The notes under the pieces are model-generated. The model did not search any database and had not been told where the DNA came from. It was given only the letters and a program-made list of their open reading frames with translations. Positions 1-5,709 of a DNA stretch of 11,806 bases are shown piece by piece (the stretch's first letter is position 1; every line of letters starts with the position of its first letter). Position numbers and translations under genes: made by a program. The stretch covers positions 1 through 11,806 of the forward strand of contig CAZKTS010000316.1 in assembly GCA_964555735.1 (NCBI GenBank), written 5' to 3'. The DNA is from CAZKTS01 sp964555735. Its GTDB lineage: Bacteria; Actinomycetota; Acidimicrobiia; IMCC26256; PALSA-555.

Positions 1-143
1 GGGTCGTAGGACGCGACGCCGATCGCCGTGAAGCACGAGTCCCACAGCCACTGGTGCGGGTAGAAGCCGTCGGCGGGGCACGTGTAGTCGCCGCGCTGGT
101 TGTCGTCGAGGACCGCTCGCGCCCGCTCGGCGATGCCGTCCAC
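1..143 (-). CDS. N-terminal fragment of MGH1/GH63-like glycoside hydrolase
   Basis: Reading leftward from a GTG at 143 gives 47 codons that continue past the window edge. The peptide has DDNQRGDYTCPADGFYPHQW at residues 13-32, followed by LWDSCFTAIGVASYD. The pattern of an N-rGxY-t-PadgfYPhQWlWDSCF block near the N-terminus is characteristic of the (alpha/alpha)6-barrel family that includes mannosylglycerate hydrolase (MGH1, GH63-like) and amylo-alpha-1,6-glucosidase-like enzymes. The aromatic/WDS segment helps line the sugar-binding site in that family. The catalytic acids lie outside the window, so substrate (glucosylglycerate, mannosylglycerate or an oligosaccharide) cannot be assigned. 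No signal peptide is visible, so it is probably cytoplasmic. The start is uncertain: the frame stays open upstream into the preceding gene, but GTG 143 sits just before the conserved region and about 34 bases after the preceding stop. A weak purine-rich stretch (gaccggggg) lies upstream. Confidence 0.72.
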   Translation of the reverse strand, partial: MDGIAERARAVLDDNQRGDYTCPADGFYPHQWLWDSCFTAIGVASYD

Positions 144-177
144 GCGGCCGCGGCCCCCGGTCTCGCTCGTTCGGCGC

Positions 178-660
178 TCAGCCGCCCTGGCGCTGCACCT
201 GGACGACGAGCACCGGCAGGCCGCCGGTGGTGTTGCGCACCGTCATCACGATCTGCGCGTTGTCCTCACCGGAGTAGGTGCAGATCACCGACCCGGCCGC
301 GCCCTCGCAGCCGCTGAACCGGTACGGGTCGACGGAGGTGCCCCCACCGGTCGGCAGCGGCTCGTAGTCGAACGCGAACATCTGCCCGACCGCCTCGGGG
401 GAGGCGACCTGCGCCGCGGCCTCCCGGTTGCCGGCCTTCCAGTCGGCGTAGAGCGTCTGGGCGTACTGCTCCGGCGTCGTGGGAGCCGCCTGCTCGGTCG
501 TGGTCGTCGAGTCGTTCGGCGACGAGTCGTCGTCGTCCTGGAGCACCAGCACCAGCGCGAGCGCGACACCGGCGATCAGCACCAGCACGATGACGAAGAG
601 CAGCCACAGGTTCAGGCTGCGCTTCTCTTCCTCAGGAGTCTCGTGGTGAACATGCGCCAT
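178..660 (-). CDS. Small membrane-anchored protein with acidic linker and extracytoplasmic domain
   Basis: This predicted 160-residue protein starts MAHVHHETPEEEKRSLN. It has one strong hydrophobic helix (about residues 17-40, rich in L, V and I), then a very acidic stretch (QDDDDSSPNDS), a Thr-rich linker, and a soluble C-terminal domain of about 100 residues. With a charged cytoplasmic head and no lipobox it reads as a single-pass membrane protein with the C-terminal domain outside. Two cysteines about nine residues apart (SGCEGAAGSVICTY) could form a disulfide. The pattern (W-K-A-G-N-R-E-A-A-A-x-V-A-S-P-E-A-V) resembles small uncharacterised actinobacterial secreted domains, which may be related to NTF2-like folds. 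I cannot assign a function. A GTG at 669 would add three residues (MRA). Neither start has a good ribosome binding site; ATG 660 was chosen on codon preference. It lies between the carotenoid oxygenase and the glycoside hydrolase on the same strand. Confidence 0.75.
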   Translation of the reverse strand: MAHVHHETPEEEKRSLNLWLLFVIVLVLIAGVALALVLVLQDDDDSSPNDSTTTTEQAAPTTPEQYAQTLYADWKAGNREAAAQVASPEAVGQMFAFDYEPLPTGGGTSVDPYRFSGCEGAAGSVICTYSGEDNAQIVMTVRNTTGGLPVLVVQVQRQGG

Positions 661-687
661 GGCGCGCACGGTACCCGGGGCAGCACC

Positions 688-2067
688 TCAGCCGAGGGAG
701 GCTCCCGGCACCCAGGAGCCGTGGAAGCCGAACGGCACGCGGCGGGGGAGATGGATCGTCGCCACCGGTGCGGCCTCGAAGTCGGTCGCGTCGACGACGA
801 CCACGTCGCTCGCATCTCGCCCGGCGTCGTACACGACGCTCAGCACCCAGCCGTGGTCTTCCCCCGCGTCCGGCGCCGCAGGAACGAAGACCGGCTCGCC
901 GGCCGACCGGCCGGGGCCGACGTCGTGGCGCTCGACCTTCCCCGCGACGAGATCGTGCTTGCGCAACGAGCCGAGCCCCACCCAGCTCTCACCGACGATG
1001 GCCTCCGAGGTGTAGCCGTAGCGGTGCACGCGTCCGGTGAGCCGCTCGTCGATGCGCGGGAACTCCTGTCCGACGTCGTCGGCGATCTCGGTGCCGACGC
1101 GGCCCTTCCCCACGTCGATCGTCCACCGCTCGAGTCGCGGTGGCGCGCTGGAGCCCGGGCCGTACACCTCCGTCGCGAACATGTCCGGATAGCGGCACAC
1201 GTCGATCACGACGTTGCCGTCGGCGTCGTCGTAGGCGTTGAGCGGGTGGTACACGTAGCACGGCTCGATGTCGATCCACTGCACGTCCGCGCTGCTCCCG
1301 CTGCGCGGCATCACGCCGACGCGCGCGCCGAGTTCGGGGCGCCACGCGAACGGGAACGGCTGCGTGCCGACGAGGTTGACGTCGAACGCCACCGGGAGGT
1401 CGAGGAAGACCGCACGCGTCGCGGTGATGGCCCAGTCGTGCACCATGACGGCCGCCGGGATCTCGATGGCCTCGGTTCGGAGCGTGACGCCGTCGGCGCC
1501 GACGACGTGGTAGCGGAGGAACGGCGGACCGAACATGTCGTAGCCGAAGAACAGCATCTCGCCGGTGACGGGATCCATCTTCGGGTGCGCGGTGAACGGC
1601 GTGGTGAGCGCTCCGCCGAAGTCGTAGGCGCCGATCGTCGACAGATCCGGCCGCACCTCGGTGGGGAGGCTGGACTCGACCAGCGCGTAGATGCGCCCGG
1701 TGTGCGCGACGACGTGCGTGTTCGCCATGCCGTCGATGCCGTTGACCGGCGGCGGCGCATCCACCTGCACGGGCGGCTCGCCGAGCGCCGCGCTCGCGGC
1801 CGCGGTGCGCACCCAGCGGTTGCGGTAGCGCGCCCGCCCGTCGCGCAGCTCGATGCCGTGCAGCATCCCGTTGCCGAGGAACCAGTGGTACATCGCGGGG
1901 TCGGGCGCGACGACGGGGTTCGGTCCGTTGCGCAGCAGGAGCCCGTCGAGCTCGGGCGGGATCGCGCCGGTGACGGGGAGCTGGCCGTCGTCGCGCTCGT
2001 CGTGGACCGGGGCGAAGTTGCCGGTGAGGTAGACGTTCGGGGCCGGGGGTGCAGGGGTGGTCGTCAC
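688..2067 (-). CDS. Carotenoid oxygenase (RPE65/CCD family, nonheme iron)
   Basis: The 459-residue product has the normal length of bacterial carotenoid cleavage dioxygenases. The N-terminus has the family signature GxxPxELxGxxxRNGPNP (residues about 34-51), followed by HWFLGNGMLHG (61-71), typical of the first blades of the seven-bladed beta-propeller. The four iron-ligand histidines are all identifiable: H161 (FTAHPKMD), H210 (VMVHDWAIT), H274 (YVYHPLNAYDD) and H449 in the C-terminal GFHGSW. An active dioxygenase is therefore expected, cleaving a C=C bond of a carotenoid, apocarotenoid or stilbene-like substrate; sequence alone does not choose among these. No signal peptide is visible. The start is a GTG, 12 bases after the stop of the TrkA-N gene, with only a weak ribosome binding site, suggesting translational coupling. 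No carotenoid biosynthesis gene is visible in this window, so the substrate source is unknown. Confidence 0.95.
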   Translation of the reverse strand: MTTTPAPPAPNVYLTGNFAPVHDERDDGQLPVTGAIPPELDGLLLRNGPNPVVAPDPAMYHWFLGNGMLHGIELRDGRARYRNRWVRTAAASAALGEPPVQVDAPPPVNGIDGMANTHVVAHTGRIYALVESSLPTEVRPDLSTIGAYDFGGALTTPFTAHPKMDPVTGEMLFFGYDMFGPPFLRYHVVGADGVTLRTEAIEIPAAVMVHDWAITATRAVFLDLPVAFDVNLVGTQPFPFAWRPELGARVGVMPRSGSSADVQWIDIEPCYVYHPLNAYDDADGNVVIDVCRYPDMFATEVYGPGSSAPPRLERWTIDVGKGRVGTEIADDVGQEFPRIDERLTGRVHRYGYTSEAIVGESWVGLGSLRKHDLVAGKVERHDVGPGRSAGEPVFVPAAPDAGEDHGWVLSVVYDAGRDASDVVVVDATDFEAAPVATIHLPRRVPFGFHGSWVPGASLG

Positions 2068-2079
2068 CGGCCCAGGATG

Positions 2080-3750
2080 TCAGCCGAAGAGGCAGCGGGC
2101 GAGCACGTCCTCGGGACCGGCGACGATCACGGTCTCGCCCCGACTGAGGCCGCCGACGGCGCGGAGCGGAGGGCCCGGGACGCCGGTGACCGACTCGACC
2201 GCGAGGATGCGCAGCCCCTGCTCGCGCCAGGCGGTCACCTCGCTCGCGTCGACGTCGCGCTCGACCCCGTAGCGGAACGCCACCAGCTCCAGCTCGTCGA
2301 TCCTGACGTGGCGGACCGCGCGCTCGTCGGTGGCCGCGCCCACGAACGCGCCGGCGGCCACGCCCGACATGCTGAGCGCGGCATCGACCCCGAAGCCCGC
2401 GAGGCGGTCGGCGAGGTCGTCGTCGAAGATGCGGACCACTGTGCGGATCCGCGGGTTGAGCATGCGGGCCTCGACCGCGGTCGAGACGTTCGCGAGATCG
2501 TCGTCGGTGCAGGCGACGACGCACATGGCTTCGGGCACGTTGGCGCGCTCGAGGTTCTCGCGGAGGCGGGCGTCACCGGCCAGGACCGGCGTGCGGAACG
2601 CGGTGGCCTCCCGGAACCGGTTGGCGCCGGTCTGCTCGATGACGACGGTCCCGATGTCGAGCTCGTCGAGCAGGCGGTCGACCCGGAACCCGACCATCCC
2701 GAGCCCGGCGATGACGACGTGGCCGCGCATGCGTCGCGCGCGCCGCCCCGCGTTGGCATCGAGCCGACTCGCAGTGAGCGTCGCGGTCACCTGCGCGAGC
2801 ACGATGCCGACGAGCACCGCGCCGCCGAGCATCACCGCCACGCCGAAGACCTTCACCCACCCGGGCGCGCGGTCCAGGCCGACGTCGCCGAACGCGTTGG
2901 TGCTGGCCTTGTAGAGCGCGTCGACCGGATCGAGGTCGAGCGCGAGCGCGAACACTACCGCGGCGAGCACGAGCACGGCGACGAGCGTCGTCGCGGCCCA
3001 CGGGAAGGTCCGGTGCCGGTTCCGGGGTGCCGCGCCCGCCGGTCGGCGTTGGTACCAGCGCCGCCGGATCGTTCGGAAGGAGCCGTTGTTCTTCGCGAGC
3101 GCGAGGACGTCGTGGAGCAGGCCGCCGACGACGAGGCCGTCGCCCAGGCCGAGGGTGCCGGCATCGCCGCGGGCGGGACCCCAGGCGCCGCCCGCCGGTC
3201 GGTGGGCGACGGCCGCGCAACCCCACTCCTCCTTCATCTCGCCGGGGCTCAGGCCGAGGAGCGGGGAGTCGGCGGCGAGCGTGAGCCGACACAGCGGGAC
3301 CTCGGCGACGCCCAACCGGAGCGTGTCGAGCACCTCCTCGCCGAGGATCGCGGCGACGAACGCCGGCGCCGCGAGCGCGGACGAGCTGTAGCAGCGGCGC
3401 ACGTTGAGGCCGGCCTCGAGCTGTTCGGCCACGCGGGCGTCGAACGCGCGCAGCACCACCGGCACGTCGGGCGCGAGATCGTGGGCGACCGCCGCGACCC
3501 GCAGGTTGTCGATGTCGTGCTCGGAGAGGGCGAGCAGGCAGTCGGCGGTGGCCACCCGCGCCGCGTTCAGCGAGCGCGTGAGCGGCCCGGTGTCGAGGAC
3601 GACCTCCGCGTCGCGTGGCAGCGCGTCGAGCAGCGGCTCGTCGTCGTCGGTGATGACGACGACCCGAGCTCCCCGCTCGGCGAGGAGGTGCGCGACGCGG
3701 ACGGTCAGGCGCGACATGCCCGTGAGGACCATCCGCTGTCCCGACGGCAC
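2080..3750 (-). CDS. Two-TM potassium-channel-like protein with tandem TrkA-N/RCK domains
   Basis: The 556-residue protein has an N-terminal Rossmann-like RCK region (about residues 7-215). Its nucleotide loop is weak (LTGMSRLT rather than GxGxxG). Two TM helices follow (about 251-270 and 299-322) flanking a pore-loop-like segment (277-293). A second, well-formed TrkA-N domain starts HVVIAGLGMVG (GLGMVG at 349-354, acidic E372 at the end of strand 2), and a TrkA-C-like tail covers about 478-556. This is the layout of actinobacterial RCK-gated channel-like proteins that bind NAD(H) or nucleotides in the cytoplasm. The pore is odd: where K+ channels have T-V-G-Y-G-D, this protein has T284-N-A-F-G-D289, so the first filter glycine is an alanine. 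It may conduct differently or act only as a sensor. The start is GTG with GGGAGG (3755-3760) four bases upstream, 12 bases after the exonuclease stop. Confidence 0.88.
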   Translation of the reverse strand: MPSGQRMVLTGMSRLTVRVAHLLAERGARVVVITDDDEPLLDALPRDAEVVLDTGPLTRSLNAARVATADCLLALSEHDIDNLRVAAVAHDLAPDVPVVLRAFDARVAEQLEAGLNVRRCYSSSALAAPAFVAAILGEEVLDTLRLGVAEVPLCRLTLAADSPLLGLSPGEMKEEWGCAAVAHRPAGGAWGPARGDAGTLGLGDGLVVGGLLHDVLALAKNNGSFRTIRRRWYQRRPAGAAPRNRHRTFPWAATTLVAVLVLAAVVFALALDLDPVDALYKASTNAFGDVGLDRAPGWVKVFGVAVMLGGAVLVGIVLAQVTATLTASRLDANAGRRARRMRGHVVIAGLGMVGFRVDRLLDELDIGTVVIEQTGANRFREATAFRTPVLAGDARLRENLERANVPEAMCVVACTDDDLANVSTAVEARMLNPRIRTVVRIFDDDLADRLAGFGVDAALSMSGVAAGAFVGAATDERAVRHVRIDELELVAFRYGVERDVDASEVTAWREQGLRILAVESVTGVPGPPLRAVGGLSRGETVIVAGPEDVLARCLFG

Positions 3751-3762
3751 CGCGCCTCCCGG

Positions 3763-4542
3763 TCAGTCGGCGAGGTCGACGACCACGGGGGCGTGGTCGG
3801 AGGGCTGTTGGCCCTTCCGCGCGTTGCGGTCCACCAGCGCCCACCGGACCCGCTCGGCCACCGGCGCGGTGACGAGCACGAGGTCGATGCGCATGCCGCG
3901 GTGCTGGTGGAAGTCGCCCCGGCGGTAGTCCCAGTACGAGAACAGACCGTCCTGGTCGTAGACCTCGCGGAACGCGTCGGTGAGGCCCCACTCCTCGAGG
4001 GCGGCGACCGCGGCGCGCTCGGGGGGCGTCACGTGCGTGGCGCCCTGGAACGCCTTCACGGACCAGACGTCGCGGTCTTCGGGCGCGACGTTGAAGTCGC
4101 CCATGATCGCGAGCGGGTCGGTGGGGGACGCGGTGGCGGCGAGCCACTCGCGCATCCGCTCGAACCATTCGAGCTTGCGCTCGTAGAACTCGGTGCCGAC
4201 CTCGCGACCGTTCGGCACGTAGACGCTGACGATGCGGACGCCGCCGCACGTCGCCGCGAGCAGCCGGGCGTCGCCCTCGTACGGGTCGAGGAGGCCGTCG
4301 CCGAACCCGCTCGTGACGTCCTCGATCCCGACCTTCGAGAGGATCGCGACGCCGTTCCATCGTCCTTGCCCGTGGTGCACCGCGTCGTAGCCGAGGGCGG
4401 AGAACGTGAGCTGGGGGAACGCGTCGTCGCTGAGCTTGGTCTCCTGGAGGCACAGCACGTCGGGCTCCGCGTACTGCAACCACTCCTCGACGCGCGGGAG
4501 CCTCGCCTTCAACGAGTTGACGTTCCAGGTGGCGATCCGCAT
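3763..4542 (-). CDS. xthA: Exodeoxyribonuclease III (AP endonuclease, XthA/ExoA family)
   Basis: The 259-residue protein covers the whole endonuclease/exonuclease/phosphatase fold. Catalytic residues of the ExoIII family are all present: N7 in TWNVNS, E34 in LQETKL, Y108, D149 and N151 in GDFNVAP, D220 in MRIDLVLV, and D249-H250 in SDHAPV. The family hydrolyses DNA 5' to abasic sites and degrades duplex DNA from 3' ends in base excision repair, Mg2+-dependent and cytoplasmic. The frame stays open about 60 codons upstream, but that extension is Arg/Pro-rich noise inside the preceding gene; the family always starts M-(R/K)-I-A-(T/S)-W-N-V-N-S, which fixes the start at 4542. There is no close ribosome binding site. 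A TANNNT box (tagcgt, 4556-4551) eight bases before the ATG could be a -10 for a leaderless message, but no -35 supports it. The gene is 43 bases downstream of the CNB-protein gene. Confidence 0.95.
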   Translation of the reverse strand: MRIATWNVNSLKARLPRVEEWLQYAEPDVLCLQETKLSDDAFPQLTFSALGYDAVHHGQGRWNGVAILSKVGIEDVTSGFGDGLLDPYEGDARLLAATCGGVRIVSVYVPNGREVGTEFYERKLEWFERMREWLAATASPTDPLAIMGDFNVAPEDRDVWSVKAFQGATHVTPPERAAVAALEEWGLTDAFREVYDQDGLFSYWDYRRGDFHQHRGMRIDLVLVTAPVAERVRWALVDRNARKGQQPSDHAPVVVDLAD

Positions 4543-4585
4543 CGCGGGCGACGCTAGCCCTCCACCACGTCGACCTCTTGCCGGA

Positions 4586-5584
4586 TCAGGCCTCCCGCTT
4601 GTGACCCTCGGCGAGGGCCTCGAGCGCGGCGCGGTCGATCTGGGCGGCGGTGGCCACCGCCACCCGGCAGGTGGTGAGCGCCCGGAGCGTCGCGGTGCGG
4701 CGTCCACCCTCGAGCAGCGCGCGCTCACCGAGGATCGCGCCGGGGCCGACCTCCGCCACCGGCTCGCCGTCGACGACGACGTCGAGGACGCCGTCGAGGA
4801 GGAGGAACAGCTCGTCGCCGGTCGCGCCCTGGTCGGTGAGCGTCTTGCCCTTCTTCACCGTACGGAGCTCTGGCTTGGCCTCGCCGCGCATGATCGTGGT
4901 CGAGAGCTGACGCTCGAGCGCGGTCTCCACCGCGGTGACGTAGGCCTTCGAGTCGAGCTTCCCCCACGGCGTGTGCTTGCCGAACTGCGTGCGGTACCAG
5001 TCCTTGAAGTCGGCGAGCCCGGCCTTGGCGATGAGCGTGCCGTCCTGGTCGTAGACCCAGTGGCGCGGGAACTTGCTCGCGCCCTCGAGCTCGACGCTGG
5101 ACGTGCCGTCGGCGCGGATGGTGAGGGCCAGCGTCGTCCAGACGTCGGGCGGCTTGAGCTGGAAGAACGGTGGGTGCTTGACGTGTCTCGGCGCGGGTAG
5201 GGGCGCGCGACCACCCGTGGTCTGGACGAACTTCGCCTCGGTACCGCGGATCTCGGGGTCGCGGACGATGTCGGGGAGGGCGACCGGCTCGAAGCGTGCG
5301 CTCTTGCCGGCCACGCTGACCGTGGTGAGGCCCATCTGGCCGCCGCCCGAGTACCCGGCATCGACGACCGCGCCGTCCTCCACCTCGATCCAGGCGTTCA
5401 GCTGGTTCGCGAACCGAAAGCGCGCCGCCTCGCGGAGCTCGGCCAGCGTTGCGGCGTCCGGGATGGAGTCGGGGGGTGGCTCGTCGTAGTGGGTCACGCC
5501 CACCTCGAAGACCTGCTTGGGCAGTCCCGAGACCGCCTCGGAGGGGATCCAGGACACCGTCAGGGCCGACGACTCGATCCGCAT
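4586..5584 (-). CDS. Uncharacterised protein with C-terminal cyclic-nucleotide-binding domain
   Basis: Starting at ATG 5584, the product has 332 residues. The C-terminal 95 or so (about 238-325) form a cNMP-binding domain: RTVKKGKTLTDQGATGDELF, a D-G-V-L-D-V turn, then the phosphate-binding cassette GERALLEGGRRTAT (286-299). There E287 and R296 keep the canonical spacing of the CRP/PKA cassette (GE...R(A/T)A(T/A)) for ribose and phosphate contacts. No HTH follows, so this is not a CRP-type transcription factor. The first 230 residues match no family I recognise; they contain W/Y-rich motifs (FPRHWVYDQDGTLIAKAGL, DFKDWYRTQFG) and no TM helix, suggesting a soluble cytoplasmic effector. A 42-residue upstream extension is open but low-complexity, so ATG 5584 is preferred. 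It has no Shine-Dalgarno sequence and may be leaderless. It lies head-to-head with a nucleotide cyclase gene, which suggests but does not prove that it senses that enzyme's product. Confidence 0.85.
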   Translation of the reverse strand: MRIESSALTVSWIPSEAVSGLPKQVFEVGVTHYDEPPPDSIPDAATLAELREAARFRFANQLNAWIEVEDGAVVDAGYSGGGQMGLTTVSVAGKSARFEPVALPDIVRDPEIRGTEAKFVQTTGGRAPLPAPRHVKHPPFFQLKPPDVWTTLALTIRADGTSSVELEGASKFPRHWVYDQDGTLIAKAGLADFKDWYRTQFGKHTPWGKLDSKAYVTAVETALERQLSTTIMRGEAKPELRTVKKGKTLTDQGATGDELFLLLDGVLDVVVDGEPVAEVGPGAILGERALLEGGRRTATLRALTTCRVAVATAAQIDRAALEALAEGHKREA

Positions 5585-5590
5585 GCGGGA

Positions 5591-5596
5591 ACCGTA
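5591..5596 (-). promoter_or_regulatory. Candidate -10 box for leaderless CNB-protein transcript
   Basis: On the minus strand the hexamer TACGGT fits the actinobacterial -10 consensus TANNNT. It ends six bases before the ATG at 5584, which would place the transcript start at or next to the initiator codon. The absence of a Shine-Dalgarno sequence before this ATG is consistent with a leaderless message. No good -35 is visible 16-18 bases upstream, so this is tentative. Confidence 0.3.
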
Positions 5597-5658
5597 GGAC
5601 GATGGCGCCGGCGCGTGCGAGGGTGCTGCGCCACGGAGATGAGGGAGGCTGGCACCCC

Positions 5659-5678
5659 TGCGGGCGGTGAGACCCGCA
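5659..5678. repeat. 6-bp inverted repeat upstream of the cyclase gene
   Basis: TGCGGG (5659-5664) and CCCGCA (5673-5678) are perfect inverse copies separated by eight bases (cggtgaga). The centre is about 41 bases before the cyclase ATG. This could be an operator half-site pair or a short RNA hairpin in the leader. In GC-rich DNA a 6-bp arm can also arise by chance. Confidence 0.35.
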
Positions 5679-5694
5679 ACCTTGTCGCTCGGAC

Positions 5695-5705
5695 GGGAGA
5701 GGAGG
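5695..5705 (+). promoter_or_regulatory. Strong ribosome binding site of the cyclase gene
   Basis: GGGAGAGGAGG lies four bases before the ATG at 5710. This long purine stretch is the best Shine-Dalgarno sequence in the window and fixes the cyclase start; it contrasts with the weak or absent sites of the divergent minus-strand genes. Confidence 0.7.
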
Positions 5706-5709
5706 CTCA

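Larger units (their letters stand above)
5585..5709. promoter_or_regulatory. Divergent intergenic region between the CNB protein and the cyclase
   Basis: This is the only substantial intergenic region in the window. It separates two head-to-head genes, so it must carry start signals for both transcription directions unless either is served from elsewhere. It holds a possible leaderless -10 for the minus gene, an inverted repeat and a strong Shine-Dalgarno for the plus gene (listed separately). No convincing -35/-10 pair with correct spacing was found for the plus gene, and no CRP-like TGTGA-N6-TCACA palindrome was seen. Confidence 0.6.

Noticed and set aside
511..540. GTC/GTCGTC-rich microrepeat
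   Set aside because: It encodes the acidic DDDDSS linker of the membrane-anchored protein and is explained by codon use, not by a DNA repeat element.
100..4557. A 1485-codon open frame on the plus strand
   Set aside because: It runs antisense through five well-recognised minus-strand genes and is rich in R, G, D, H, V and A with no domain. It is a by-product of GC-rich codon usage on the other strand.
4543..4728. 62-residue N-terminal extension of exodeoxyribonuclease III
   Set aside because: It is Arg/Pro-rich, overlaps the CNB-protein gene, and the family starts at MRIATWNVNS.
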